Source of the DNA: Sipunculus nudus
Taxonomy: Eukaryota; Annelida; Sipuncula; Golfingiida; Sipunculidae
Length of the DNA: 64,000 bases
Reading direction: 5' to 3'
Assembly (NCBI GenBank): GCA_026874595.1
Contig: CM049307.1
Location: 41,112,362 to 41,176,361, forward strand
In this document: positions 1 to 11,776 of the stretch, piece by piece
Position numbering within the stretch: the stretch's first letter is position 1
Layout: the number at the start of each line of letters is the position of its first letter
Notes under the pieces: model-generated
The model's input: only the letters and a program-made list of their open reading frames with translations
Databases searched by the model: none
Told to the model about the DNA's origin: nothing
Position numbers and translations under genes: made by a program

Positions 1-1059
1 GGTGTGCGGTAAAGGAAACAGGTTAGAAAACCCAGACACTGCTTTTATTAACATATGTTCCTTAATCGTCTCACCTCTCAGTCTGACACTCCCCTGATTG
101 ACATATGATGCTTTCAATCTCACTTTATTTTTCATGAACAAACCACTAGGTGGCAGCACCTGAGGCTTTAAAAAAAAACTGCATCTGGTAAGGCCAAAAA
201 AAGAAGAGGTTTGGTTCTCAGGCCCTTTTTTTCAGAAATCAACGCAGGTGGGCAATTTTTTTTTAACCTTTTTTTGTATGTTTCAATAAAAATGTCATTA
301 GGTCAGGGAAAAGTATGATAATAACAGTTTTATTTTGCTAAACAAGTAAAAGCACTACACAACAAAGGAAATTTTATAAAAATTTTATTATTATATCTCC
401 TTGAAAGAAATGTCACAGTGGCTGGAGCTCAAAATTGGTAAGTTTCTATTGAAAATCAAAATAAAAAATTTTGTTGCGGGGGTTTAAAATTGATGCAGGC
501 TGTACCTGAAACCCTACCTTATAATTTTTTCCCTAAGAGATGGTGAGATATTTCAAAAAGTGCCACCTAACTCAGCGCAGGTATATTTTGGTGCTTTTCA
601 GTAAAATAATGGGATTTCAGTATTTTCACAGATGCAGTTATGATTTGGTGATTTGAATATGTTTTGTGAGTAATTGCCAGACATTCTTGTAAGCAGACAA
701 GGATTGACTTCCCCACAACCTATAAGTTGTATGATCGAGGCACTTATTTCTATATGAATATCATGAATTCACTTCTTTGAATGGCTAGTGTAATTACTAG
801 AGCTACAGGGTTAAAATCTAGAGAAAGTGCCTTCAAATATATGAAAAAAAAATATTTTTATGAATTAATATTTTTAAAAAAATCAGAAGCAGACAATGAA
901 GTACCTGTAAATCTTCTAATTTTATGAGAAATAAATTAATCAGAACTGTTGTAATTAATAATATTTTCTCAAGTAATATTATAACTCTCTTTTCTCTTTC
1001 CTTTGCGTAAGCCTACTTTCAAATGTCCTTCATGACACATGACAGCTTCAGTGCTTTCT
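1..1059. other. Non-coding, probable intron of the WD40 gene
   Basis: AT-rich sequence with no convincing exon. The first exon I can support to the right begins with the last base of a split codon, so at least one more exon lies off the left edge and this stretch should be intron. The only distinctive site is a CTCF-like motif at 143-156, listed separately. Confidence 0.6.
143..156 (+). promoter_or_regulatory. CTCF-like core motif
   Basis: The bases CCACTAGGTGGCAG fit all 14 positions of the published vertebrate/insect CTCF core written as CCASYAGRKGGCRS. This is a motif match only. A related GGTGGCGCC motif is abundant in repeats of this window, so it could equally be a repeat remnant. Confidence 0.35.
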
Positions 1060-2290
1060 TGTGCTTTTGCTACTGTTTATTAAACATGTTTTGCTTTAGC
1101 TACTGTATATTAAATCTGTTTTGCTTTAGCTACTGTATATTAAACCTGTTTTGCTCTAGCTACTGATATTAAACCTGTTTTGCTCTAGCTACTGTTTATT
1201 AAACCTGTTTTGCCCTAGCTACTGTATATTAAACCTGTTTTGCTTTAGCTAGTGTATATTAAACCTGTTTTGCTTTAGCTTCTCTGTATTAAACCTGTTT
1301 TGCTTTAGCTACTGTATATTAAACCTGTTTTGCTCTAGCTACTGTATATTAAACCTGTTTTGCTCTAGCTACTGTTTATTTAACCTGTTTTGCCCTAGCT
1401 ACTGTATATTAAACCTGTTTTGCTTTAGCTACTGTATATTAAACCTGTTTTGCTTTAGCTAGTGTATATTAAACCTGTTTTGCTTTAGCTTCTCTGTATT
1501 AAACCTGTTTTGCTTTAGCTAGTGTATATTAAACTGTTTTGCTTTAGCTAGTGTATATTAAACCTGTTTTGCTGTAGCTTCTCTGTATTAAACCTGTTTT
1601 GCTTTAGCTACTCTGTATTAAACCTGGTTTGCTTTAGCTTCTCTGTATTAAACCTGTTTTGCTTTAGCTAGTGTATATTAAACCTGTTTTGCTTTAGCTA
1701 GTGTATATTAAACTGTTTTGCTTTAGCTAGTGTATATTAAACCTGTTTTGCTTTAGCTTCTCTGTATTAAACCTGTTTTGCTTTAGCTAGTGTATATAAA
1801 ACTGTTTTGCTTTAGCTAGTGTATATTAAACCTGTTTTACTTTAGCTAGTGTATATTAAACTGTTTTGCTTTAGCTAGTGTATATTAAACCTTTTTTTGC
1901 TTTAGCTAGTGTATATTAAACTGTTTTGCTTTAGCTAGTGTATATTAAACCTGTTTTGCTTTAGCTTCTCTGTATTAAACCTGTTTTGCTTTAGCTAGTG
2001 TATATTAAACTGTTTTGCTTTAGCTAGTGTATATTAAACCTGTTTTGCTTTAGCTAGTGTATATTAAACCTGTTTTGCTTTAGCTTCTCTGTATTAAACC
2101 TGTTTTGCTTTAGCTAGTGTATATTAAACTGTTTTGCTTTAGCTAGTGTATATTAAACCTGTTTTGCTTTAGCTTCTCTTTATTAAACCTGTTTTGCTTT
2201 AGCTAGTGTATATTAAACTGTTTTGCTTTAGCCGCTATGTATTGTACCTGTTTTGCTGTAGTTGCTGTGTATTGTACCTGTTTTGATTGC
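1060..2290 (+). repeat. 30-bp minisatellite ending at a splice acceptor
   Basis: About 40 head-to-tail copies of a 29-31-bp unit of the form CCTGTTTTGCTTTAG plus CTAGTGTATATTAAA, with variants such as CTTCTCTGTATTAAA. The array runs without a gap into the exon starting at 2293. The final partial unit, CCTGTTTTGATTGCAG, is that exon's polypyrimidine tract and AG. Every unit therefore resembles a 3' splice site: a pyrimidine-rich stretch ending in TTTAG, preceded by an A-rich branch-like TATTAAAC. Higher-order alternation of TAGTGTATA and TTCTCTGTA subtypes is visible. Confidence 0.95.
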
Positions 2291-2292
2291 AG

Positions 2293-2455
2293 CTTAAAGG
2301 TTTGGGAATCAAGCACTGGCAGCTTCCTGGGTATCCCTAACCACATAGAACAGATCACTTGTATCACCTTCTCCCCAGACTCCAAGTATCTGGTGACCGG
2401 TGCTGTGGACAAGTCACTCAAAGTGTTTGAAGCGCGCAAAGCCAAACTTACCCAG
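2293..2455 (+). CDS. WD40-repeat protein (NWD1/NWD2-like), internal exon a
   Basis: First visible exon of a gene read across 2293-2455, 5149-5344, 6870-7091, 14233-14357 and 15012-15167. Together these give 862 bases: one base closing a split codon, 286 codons and a stop, in one frame. This exon encodes 54 residues: the end of one WD blade (LKVWESSTGSF) and most of another (ITCITFSPDSKYLVTGAVDKS, then LKVFEAR). The acceptor is ttttgattgcag and the donor CAG/gtaatc. WD40 propellers are protein-interaction scaffolds. In NWD proteins they follow a NACHT ATPase, which is not in this window. The family call rests on the style of the blades and tail, so another large WD protein is possible. Confidence 0.8.
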
Positions 2456-2700
2456 GTAATCTCAGCTTTGTGCATGTTTGACCCACGCCACCAATGATGT
2501 GAAACTAAACATATCATAACCAGAATAAGACCACCTTAATCCAGTATAATGTCAATATTTATTGAAAATTCAGCAATTTTTCAAGACTGCCAGTAGTTAA
2601 TAAGTATCAAATATTGTTTTAGGTTGGCTGACTGAGACTTATTTGAACTATAGGGATGTCCCATTGTCATTCATGCCAAAGAGAACCATTAGAAATATTA

Positions 2701-3885
2701 AACTAGAATACGGGTAGTCGACAAGCGACTACGTGTATCCGCCTGAATCAGAGTGGAACGGGTGAAGTGAGGCATGGATTGAGTGGCAAGGGGAATTAGA
2801 GTGAAGTGTTGCATATTAGCATGGATGTCTGCAGCCAAATGGTGTATGTAGGTTGCGCCACCTACCACAAAATCCAGAAAGCCATCCAAGTTGTATACAT
2901 ATGCAAAATTTGAGGCAGATAAGTCAAAACACTATATGTTTATGAGTGATTTTAGCCCGTGGCAGACAAACAGATGGACGCTGTGCAAAAATGGTTGAAG
3001 GTGGCGCCACCAGTTTTGCGTATGATAAAGAGCTATGTGAGAACTATACACATGCAAAACTTTGGCCCAATCGGTCAAACGGTTCCCAAGATATGAGCTT
3101 GGATGTCTGCTGCATAAACTAGAATGCAGGTGGCGCCACCTGTCATAAAATCAAGAGAGCTGTCAGGGATGTATAAACCTGCAAAATTTCAGGCAGATAT
3201 GTCAAACCACTGCCGAGATATGAGTGATTTTATCCCATGGCAGACAAACAGACGGGAGCTGTGCAAAAATGGCTGTAGGTGGCGCCACAAGTTTTGCGTA
3301 TGATAAAGAGCTATGTGAGATCTATACACATGCAAAATTTTGGCCCAATCGGTCAAACGGTTCCCGAGATATGAGCTTGGATGTCTGCAGCGTAAACGTG
3401 AATGTAGGTGGCGCCACCTGTCATAAAATCAGAAAAGCTATCCAGGATGTATACGCATGCCAAATTTCAGGTGAATTAGTCAAATCACTGCAGAGATATG
3501 AGTGATTTTAACCCAAGGCAGACGAACAGATGGACACTGTGCCAGCATGGTTGCAGGTGGTGCCACCATTTTTTGTGTATGTTATAAAGCTCTCCAAGGG
3601 CTACATTTGTGCAAAAAAAATTTCCGGATCGGTCAAACGGTTCCCGAGATATGTGGGTTTATGTGTGGAAACAGGCGCACAAACGGACGCAGAGTGCAGA
3701 GGAAAGGTCAGAGGTCAAAACAAAATCGGGGCGCAGCAGTTCACATGTGACCGGAATATAATCCCGGGTTTCGTAAAATTCCGCCCAGTGGTTACGGAGG
3801 AGTTCTCCGGACACCTACGCGGCGGCGGCGGCGGTGGGCTGAAAACATAGTATTCGCAAAACTCTGTTTTGGCAGATTCAATTAT
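2701..3885 (+). mobile_element. GGTGGCGCCACC element, copy 1 (pearl/Helentron-like)
   Basis: The left end is shared with the copies at 23740 and 25275: a tract with the hairpin GTAGTCG (2714-2720) / CGACTAC (2726-2732), followed by TGTATCCGCC. The centre has tandem units of about 277 bp. Each unit usually carries two copies of the palindrome GGTGGCGCCACC and phrases such as CGGTCAAACGGTTCCCGAGA. The right end (GTATTCGC to GGCAGATTC, about 3850-3882) is a decayed version of the intact end seen at 26702-26732. Terminal hairpins around a tandem core recall bivalve pearl / Helentron-associated elements. No transposase is present, and the class is inferred. Confidence 0.7.
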
Positions 3886-4369
3886 AATGATCCAAAAGAG
3901 TGATAAGAAACCCATTAGTTTCATAATGAATAAAGCTGATCAACGTATATTGGATCCATTACATCATTTATTACATGATGTATTACATCAGCTAAAATTT
4001 TGTTTGGATTACATTGAATCATACTAAAATTTACATTAATAAGTAAAAGGATTTCAATCTCACCAGTAAAATCAGTTCTTATATGGAATATAATGTTTTA
4101 TAAGTGTGCTGCATGTCATGTTAACTTTGTGAAAGCTCTAGCTCAGAGCCTAAATCTCAGTCAACATTCAATCTCCACGTGATAGACGATGTTTCTCACA
4201 TATATATTTATTTCTATTATATGTTCTTAATGTTATCAAAAATTCCAAATCCATTATAAATCCATTTTCAGACAATTCTCACAGACAGCATCTCTTTCAA
4301 GAAAAAACTGAGAATTTACTGTTTGATTGTCACAAGATAATTGGAAAACTGTATTAACTGGAGCATGGA

Positions 4370-4612
4370 CAGTCCTGTGATATAATGCTAAGCTAAGTCC
4401 CCTGGCAACCCAGTTTGATCCCTGGTATAGCTATGAAAATGGGTTGTAATGGCCTATCCCAGGTTGATGGTTTTCTCCAAGTCTTGTGGTTCCATCAACC
4501 CCTGCACTCTGAGACTATACAGCCTACCAGATGACACCATCCGGGGTATGGAGAGTGCTTAGCATTATAGTTGAGCTAGTTCACAGTACAATACATGTAA
4601 AATAAATAAAAT
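4370..4612 (+). mobile_element. Possible tRNA-derived SINE
   Basis: A box B-like stretch (AGTTTGATCCCTG, near 4410) follows an A-box-like AT-rich region. The segment ends in an AAATAAATAAA-type tail near 4600-4611. No second copy was found in the window and the A box is poor, so this is tentative. Confidence 0.3.
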
Positions 4613-5148
4613 TTATCTAAAACTATATTAAGCTTAAGGGGCCTAATAACCTATAGAGCACTTTGAATTCACACAAAAAATAGCTTCTTCCCTTTAAAAT
4701 AAATTTGTACCTACCAAAATATTGCCCTGAAACCTTTTGCTTACTCCTGTAGGCCAGTGTTTAAAACAGTGGACCAAGCACAACCACAAGTGTCAACATA
4801 AACAAAGCCTGCATTTCCTGGGCCTCAACACGTGTCAATCAAGGGATGCCCTGACTAACTTGGCCTTAAAAATGTAATACATGTTCCTGCTGGTTGAAAC
4901 ACGCGTGTTGCGGCTCACAATCTGACCTCCAGTCAAGCAGCCTTGTTACAGTAAACAAACACCTGTGGACTGTGTTAACCAACATGCAGAACCATACCAA
5001 GGTGTTAAACAGCCATATGAGAGGTACTGAGACTCATCCTAGGATGGTTTTGCAGGGGAAATTTTGTATAAAGCAAACATGAACTGAAAGTGTGAAAGAA
5101 TAGGCATAATATTGCTCCTGATTATGTCCCTTTAATTGTGTGCTGCAG

Positions 5149-5344
5149 GTTCTGGTCGGTCATGATGATGCTGTATGCTGTGCTGCCATAACCAAGGACA
5201 ACTTGTACGTGGTGTCTGGTGCTAGGGATCACATGGTTTTCATTTGGAACACGACCTTGGGAGCAATCCAGCACAAGATGAAGGGTCACCGAGGGGTAGT
5301 TACTGTTGTCAGGGTGACAGAGGATGGTACCCTGGCACTCTCAG
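5149..5344 (+). CDS. WD40-repeat protein (NWD-like), internal exon b
   Basis: Encodes 65 residues plus the first base of a glycine codon. It contains one full WD blade (VLVGHDDAVCCAAI to DHMVFIWNTTLG) with the usual GH and W-D-like ends, and the start of the next (MKGHRGVVTVVRVTEDGTLALSG). The acceptor is gtgctgcag and the donor CAG/gtgaat. Reading past the donor meets a stop within 12 bases. The junction with exon 6870 gives LALSG-SEDGVIRVW, a textbook blade, which confirms the splice. Confidence 0.88.
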
Positions 5345-6869
5345 GTGAATATTGAGCTGAATAGATCAAATTCACAAACACCTTATAATACAATAAAATA
5401 AAAATACAAGTGAAGAAACAAAGAAAATAAAACTGCATTATGACTGATTGGAAATTGTTGCAGTGAAGACTTATTTGATCATGTTCATATTTATTCTTCA
5501 GTCCAGCACAAATCGTAACCGCTGGACCTGGAATTTGACATGCAGGAGGACCATAGAAACCTGAAACTAGGTCTCTTTTACCCTTATCCTCCCAGCTATG
5601 GGGTTCAGAAGTACCCCCCTCCCCAGAATTAATAAAAATTGGATACAAAAGCTCCAGTATCTGAACAACGAATGCATTGATCAGCATGATTCTTTGCATG
5701 CATATTCATCATGGAGTATGTGTTTCATCAGTTCCTGCAGACTGGTGGCACCACCTGGATTTTTTTGTGAATTTTATGCATTTTTCTCTCTCTTTTTGAG
5801 AACTTCAAAGATGCGGTCGTCCATTAACAGGGCACAAATTGTAACCATTGTACCTAAAATCTTCTAACTTGACATCCGGGGAAGTCCATAAAAATCTCCT
5901 TGGACACGTGAAATTAGGTCTTTGTTACCCATATCCTCCAAGCTATAGGGCTCAGAAGTACCTACTAGAATAATTAAAAATTTGAAACAAGAGCCCCATT
6001 ATCTGAACAACTAATACATGGATCACTATAATTTTTTACATGCATATTCATCATGGAGTGTTGCATCAGTTGCTGCAGACTGGGGGGCCACCTGGATTTT
6101 TTTCAAATTTTACACATTCCCCTATCTATTTTGGAGACCTTTAAAGCTTTTGTCGTCTGTTAACAGGGCACAAATTGTAACCATGCATTTAACCAAAAAT
6201 CTTCTTATTTAACATCCAGGGAGGTCCGTTAAAAAATCTCTGCTGGACCTGGAATATTCTTATTTGACATGCAGGGAGGTCTATGGAAACCTAAAATTAG
6301 GTCTCTGTTACCCATATCCTTCAAGCTATAGGGCTTGTAAGTACCCCTCAGTATAATTCTAATTTGTTAAAAACCTCGAGTTTCTGAACAGATAATACAC
6401 TAATCACCATGATTCTTTGCATGCTTATTAATCATGGAGTGTTTCACCCGGTTGCTGCAGACTGATGGCACAACCTAGATTTTTTTCAGATTTTTACACA
6501 TATTTATCTAATTTTTATTAAAACCTTCAAACCTTCATAGATGTGGTCGTCCGTTAACAGTGCACAAATCGTTACCATTAGACTTGGAATCTTTTAACTT
6601 GACATCCAGGGAGGTCCATGAAAAATCTCCTTGAAAACCTGAAATTAGGACTCTGTTTCTTTATCCTCCGAGCTATGCTTTAGTTGAATGGGGATACCAC
6701 CTACAAAATTTGGCATTCAGATGATAAAATTCCTTTTGTGAATGTCTTCCTAGTCAGCTGGGCAGCATGATCTATGGGTAACTTGTTTTACAGGTTTAAA
6801 GTTAAAAATATTTGATCGAATATTGGCACTGTGGCACTTTTAAACTGGGTTATGCTTTCTGTGTTTCAG
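5345..6869 (+). other. Intron of WD40 gene (1,525 bp)
   Basis: Almost entirely made of the 340-bp unit array at 5495-6690. The remainder flanks the splice sites. Confidence 0.8.
5495..6690. repeat. Array of about 340-bp units (family B)
   Basis: Three and a half diverged units marked by the phrase GTTAACAGGGCACAAATCGTAACC-like, near 5507, 5828, 6162 and 6553. Each continues with a GGACCTAGAATCTTC-like phrase, a GACATCCAGGGAGGTCC phrase, a GAAATTAGGTCTCTGTTACCC-like phrase and a CTGCAGACTGGTGGCACCACC-like palindrome. The same unit recurs at 7525-9130 and, reversed, near 11430-11776. It seems to belong to the same family as the hairpin-ended elements at 45761 and 57850. Confidence 0.85.
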
Positions 6870-7091
6870 GTTCGGAGGATGGGGTTATTAGGGTGTGGAG
6901 CATAAGCACTGGGACACTTATCACCAAGTTTACCTTGCACGTTCCTGTGATGGATTTCCACATTAAGCCTGATGCATCTTACATCGCTGTCCATCTCAAA
7001 CAGTCCAGACACTTACCATTGCTCTGCCTGCACAACACCCCAGCCGGGGCAAGGAAGTTCAACAGTCAAGTCAGCTTATATATAACTGGAG
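6870..7091 (+). CDS. WD40-repeat protein (NWD-like), internal exon c
   Basis: Completes the glycine codon begun in the previous exon. Encodes SEDGVIRVWSISTGTLI, the end of a WD blade, then a weaker blade (VPVMDFHIKPDASYIAVHL) and a linker with LLCLHNTPAGAR. The acceptor is tgtgtttcag and the donor GGAG/gtgagc. The exon ends after the first base of a codon, which the next exon completes as Glu. This looks like the last blade of the propeller, because the two following exons have no WD signature. Confidence 0.87.
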
Positions 7092-7199
7092 GTGAGCTTT
7101 GATATACTTTTATGCCAAACATAATAAACTGAAAGTATTTAACATTAGGCAAAGTTTAATTATTAATTTCATGTGTAGCATGTACTCATAAAACCAAAG

Positions 7200-7524
7200 T
7201 TGGTGATGTTGTCGAGTCCACACATCCAAGTCCATATTTTTCAAAATATGGGTCCTGTGATCATTTTGAAGCCAACCTGTCTACCCAAACTGAAGTTATC
7301 ATCCATAAACTAATTTGTGAATGGAAGGGCCCTGTTACCATGGCCTTTGACCTAGTGACCCCAAAATCAATAGGATCCTTCCCCTATTGGCAGGTGCACC
7401 ACCTGTGAAAGATGGAAGGTTTGTGATGAAAAGTCTGGCATAAAATGGATCCACAATCTTTCAAAAGTAGTGGGTCCTATGACCTTGACCTTAAACTCAT
7501 TGCCAAAAAATCAAAAGAGTTTTT
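7200..7524 (+). repeat. Family C repeat fragment
   Basis: Contains the phrases GAAGTTATCATCCATAAACT, a CATGGCCTTTGACC-like run, AAAAGTAGTGGGTCC and CTATGACCTTGACC. It matches the unit at 9430-9757 and the array at 56096-57275. It is cut at its right by the hairpin end of the family B element. Confidence 0.75.
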
Positions 7525-9130
7525 AGCTCAGCTGACTGTAAGTCATCTGAGCTTTAGCAATCACTCTTTGTCTGTCGTTCGTCCAGTCGTCCGGCCGTCT
7601 GTCTATTAACAGGGCACAAATCATAACCGCTGGACCTAGAATCTTCTTACTTAACATCCAGAGAGGTCCATGAAAAATCTTCTTGGAAACCTGAAATTAG
7701 GTCTCTGTTACCCATTTTCACCCAGCTATGTAGCTCCGAATTACCCCCCCCCCCAGAATAATGGAAAATTTCATACAAAAGCTCAAGTATCTAAACAACT
7801 AATGCATTGATCACCATAATTTTTTGCATTGATATTGATCATGGAGTGTTTCATCAGTTTCTGCAGACTGGTGGTGCCACCTGTATTTTTTTTATTTTTT
7901 TACAATTTATTTTCTCTATTTTCGAGACCTTTAAAGATGTGGTCATCTGTTAACAGGGCATAAATTGTAACTGCTGGACCTAGAATCTTCTTACTTGACA
8001 TCACATGAGGTCCATGATAAATCTCATAGAAAACCTCAAATTAAGTCTCTGTTACCCATATTCTTCCAGCTATGGGGCCCCGAAGTACCCCCCAAAATAA
8101 TGGAAAATTTCATACAAAAGCTCAAGTATCTGAACAACTAATGCATTATATATCACCATGATACTTTGCATGGATATTCATCATGGAGTGTTTCATCAAT
8201 TTCTGCAGATTTGTGGTGCCACCTGTATTTTTTCGATTTTTTACAATTTTTTTCTCTATTTTTGAGAATTTAAAAGATGCAGTCATCTGTTAACAGGACA
8301 CAAATCGTATCCTCTGGACCAAGAATCTTCTTACTTTACCTCCAGAGAGGTCCATGAAAAATCTCCTTGGAAACCTGAAATTAGGTCTCTGTTACCCATA
8401 TTCTTCCAGCTAATGGGCCCCGAAGTACCCCCGGAATAATGGAAAATTTCATAGAAAAGCTCAAGTATCTGAACAAATAATGCATTGATCACCATGATTC
8501 TTTACATGGAAATTGATCATGGAGTGTTACATCAGTTTCTTCAGACAGGTGGCGCCACCTGTATTTTTTTTTATTATTTACTGATTTTTTTTACTATATT
8601 TTTGAAACCTTTAAAGATGTGGTCATCTGTCAGCAGGGCACAAATTGTTACTGCTGGACCTTGAATCTTCTATTTTTACATGCAAGGAGGCCCTTGAAAA
8701 GTCTCTTTGGAAACCTGAAATTAGGTCTCTATTACCAAAAACCTCTGAGCTATTGGGAAATACCCCCAGAGTAATGGAAAAATGGAAACAAAAGCTCAAG
8801 TATCTGAACAACTAATGCATTGATCACCATGATTCTTTGCATAGATATTGATCAAGGATATGCGGTCATCTGTTAACAGGGTACAAATCATATTGACTAG
8901 ACCTAGAATCTTTCAACTTGACATCCTTGAAGGTCCACGAAAAGTATTCAAGGAAACCTGAATTAGGTCTCTCTTACCCATACCATTTGAGCTATGGCAC
9001 TCAAAAGTGCCCTGAAAACAATTTAAAGTTTTAAACAAAAGTAGTGCACAAATCATAACCATTGGACCTAGAATCTTCTGATTTGACATCCAGGGAGGTC
9101 CATAATATGTCTCCTTGCAAACTTGATATA
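7525..9130 (-). mobile_element. Family B element, minus orientation
   Basis: Starts with the hairpin AGCTCAGCTGAC / GTCATCTGAGCT (7525-7553), then a gtctgt/cgtccg tract and at least four units of about 340 bp (phrase GGGCACAAATC-like near 7613, 7957, 8299, 8637, 8879 and 9046). The hairpin and tract are the reverse complement of the ends at 48316-48402 and 59660-59737. A perfect GGTGGCGCCACC lies at 8548-8559. The right boundary is unclear. Confidence 0.75.
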
Positions 9131-9419
9131 ATAATAATAACTCATATTTTCAATTTATGCGGCATGTTTGAAGACCCCAGAAATAATGCAAAAAACACAC
9201 AAATTTCGGGATTCGTCAGGAATGGGTGAATGGATTGATTGTCTTAAAATTTGGTGTGCTTGTGCGTCTTAATGAACTTAAGCTAACTTGCATGAATGAT
9301 GGTGCCACCTCCATTATCTTAATTAGTTCCCTATGCAAGGACATATTGTCAACATGTCAGTCGGCTGAGGGTCATGACCCACGGGTCACTTGTTACTTTA
9401 GTGGTGGACCATATATAAG

Positions 9420-9757
9420 TCAGGTTTAACTGAATCCAATATTTCAATCCAAACTGGAGTTATCATCTGGAAACTAATATGTGGAAAGATGGTCCCTGTG
9501 ACCTTGACCTTTGACCCCCAAATCCATAAGTTTGTTCCACTATTGGTAGGTGAGCATTATCTGGAAGATGGAACATATGGGATGAAAAGTTGAGCTTAAA
9601 ATACATCCACAATCATTTTAAATAAGTGGGTCACATGACCTTGACCTTTGACCTCATGACCCCAAATCTGACAGTACATACAGAAAGACGGACAGACAGA
9701 CAGGGTGATATATATATATAGGGCATCTGCTGATGCAAGTGGGGCCCTAATAAAAAA
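9420..9757 (+). repeat. Family C repeat with hairpin end
   Basis: Second copy of the family C unit in this intron. It has TGACCTTTGACCC at 9505-9517 and a perfect direct repeat TGACCT-T-TGACCT at 9642-9654, followed by a gacagacagacaggg tract, a short (TA)n and the stem-forming end AGGGCATCTG to GGGGCCCTAATAA. The layout matches the 3' end of the array ending at 57275. Confidence 0.75.
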
Positions 9758-9883
9758 CACAAGGTTTCAGGACACAGATGAAACCACAGTTGCAAATTAG
9801 TTAGTATCAGTATAATTTGTCAGTCTCAATATAAAGGAACAAATGCATCAAAAATAGAAAAAATACAGGTGGCACCACCAGTC

Positions 9884-11271
9884 TTAACACATTCGCTGCC
9901 AATGTCATGTATACCCGTCGTTTATTATGATTCCCCCGGTGCCAAGCATGTGTATACACTTCATTTATTTATAATCCATTTTCAGCAGGAATTCTCATAA
10001 ATTTTTCAATCAATTCTTTGCAGATGAGTAGTAGTACATTTATAAAATAGTATCGCAGTATGAAAATGAATTAATTGTTATTCAACAGTGCGCTGCATCA
10101 TTCAAAAGCCAGAAAGATGTGTAGATGGTGACAAAATCAACGGCTCCGGTCCTTTGCCGTGAAATAACTTTACGACACGCTTCAGTCTGAAGTCGATTCC
10201 TTGTAAGAATACTACTTTGAATCAAATGAAAAGGAGGAACGTAAAAATATGGAGCTAGTTTTATATTAGAACATGTTTTGGCCACTTATTTACAACAAAC
10301 CCGGTTTGGAGGCCGAGGTGTAATAGATCGCACTTTAGGTGTGAACTCAAGATAGCGAGGCGTGAGGTCGTTCAGGTTTATTGCCCCACGAGGACAGGGT
10401 ATTGCGCAATCAACAACAAAGGGCGCGTGCCACATGATTGACACACAGTTTGGCAGTCTAATCAGAACGCAGCTACAAATGGTTCTTTCGGCCTATTTCT
10501 TGTTCCTTATTTACTTATATATAGATATATATATATTAGTAACTTCACAAACAAGTGCTCGTAAATTGCAAAACTGAAATAATCTCCGTGTTTCATGTGA
10601 CTGTTACAATGACGAGGTCAACTGCGCGTCAAGGCTCAAGCATCTCATTATATATAAACAGTCTATGACTATGTTTGAAAATTACATGTGTAAAGTTAAA
10701 TTATATTTTTTTATAATTATATTGATTGGTACAATTGCTGTGTTCGTTATGAAAGTGTAAAAATGTATGTTTGAGCACCAAAATTACATGTTTGTAAAAC
10801 AAAACAAAAAAATGTCGCGTAGGTTCGAACTCACGCTGTCAACCGTGTCACACGTATGTACCACCTGTTGTAACCACTGCGCCAATCTGGATCTGTTGAC
10901 AAACTTTGTTGCATAAATGTATAAATCACGCGTGCCCGAAAATACAGTACCGGTATAAATTTATTTTGGTTAGACATAGGCCTATATTTGTCAGTGCCTC
11001 TCAGTCATTTGACTCTTCCCAAATCAGCATTCGCTCCAAAATACACATTTTCATTTAGTTCATCATTTACAAATATAGATCTTTATTTGAATCAGTTGTT
11101 AGCTTTATGCTGGTGTCTGCGTAGACGCTATGAGACCAGTCCACCGGAGCCATGCCTTGACTACTATTTAGCACCTAGTCTTGGTACAAAGGCACCTCTC
11201 GGGGCTGCTGGGGTCCCTGTGTTTGGCCCTGGCACTGGGGGTGAACATGGGCTTGGCAGTGAATGTGTTAA
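9884..11271. mobile_element. TTAA-flanked piggyBac-like nonautonomous element
   Basis: The left end TTAACACATTCGCTGCCAA (from 9884) and the right end TTGGCAGTGAATGTGTTAA (to 11271) are inverted repeats differing at one base, and both terminate in TTAA, the piggyBac target duplication. The interior is 1,380 bp, richer in CpG than its surroundings. It contains subterminal TATAC palindromes, a tRNA-like sequence (10814-10892) and no transposase. Short ORFs inside have no recognisable domain. Confidence 0.7.
10814..10892 (-). pseudogene. tRNA-like sequence with A and B boxes
   Basis: On the minus strand, an A box TGGCGCAGTGG (10874-10884) is followed about 41 bases later by a B box GAGTTCGAACC (10822-10832), then a T-rich pol III terminator-like run. 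The spacing suits a class II (Leu/Ser type) tRNA, but the T stem has a bulge and I could not fold a good acceptor stem. It is more likely a tRNA pseudogene or SINE head than a working gene. Confidence 0.5.
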
Positions 11272-11429
11272 GGAACTGAAGAAACCAATCATAATCAATA
11301 GACACACCAGGTTTCAGGTCACTGGATGAAGCCACAGTTAAGAAACTGACTAATATAATAAAATAATAATTGCTGTCCTCCAACTGTCTCAAAAAAACAA
11401 AAAAACGTAAAAAAATACTATTTAAAAAA

Positions 11430-11776
11430 ATACATGTGGCGCCACCAGTTTTTGGTAACTGGCAAAACTAGTCATGGTAAATATTCAAGGCAAGATTCAT
11501 GGTAATCCCTGCATTAATTATCAAGATACTGGAGGCTTTGTATCAAATTTTTAATTATTCTGGGGGGTACTTACAAGCCCCCAGCTAGTAGGATATAGGT
11601 TGCACTGACCTATTTTCAGGGTTCCAAGGAGATTTTTTATATACCTCCCTAGATGATCACATAGTAGTTTCTAGATCAAGTTGTTACATTTAATGCCCGA
11701 CTAACGGACAGCCTGATGGACAATGGACAAAGCACCATTCCTATACCTCAGTTGACTTTCAGTCAGCTTGGCTAAA
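11430..11776 (+). repeat. Family B fragment, plus orientation
   Basis: The reverse complement of one 340-bp unit (near-palindrome TGTGGCGCCACC, then GGGGGGTACTTACAAG and an AACAAG-type tail) followed by a decayed hairpin end, CTCAGTTGACTTTCAGTCAGC. Orientation is opposite to the array at 7525-9130. Confidence 0.65.

Larger units (their letters stand above)
2456..5148 (+). other. Intron of WD40 gene (2,693 bp)
   Basis: Bounded by CAG/gtaatc and gtgctgcag. It holds the repeat element at 2701-3885 and a SINE-like segment at 4370-4612. The rest (3886-4369 and 4613-5148) is AT-rich with no feature I can support. Confidence 0.8.

Noticed and set aside
1060-2290. Possible CRISPR array
   Set aside because: Units are contiguous with no unique spacers, in an intron of an animal gene. 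It is a minisatellite.
10814-10892. Functional tRNA gene
   Set aside because: A and B boxes are good, but the T stem is bulged and no acceptor stem could be paired. Kept only as a tRNA-like pseudogene.
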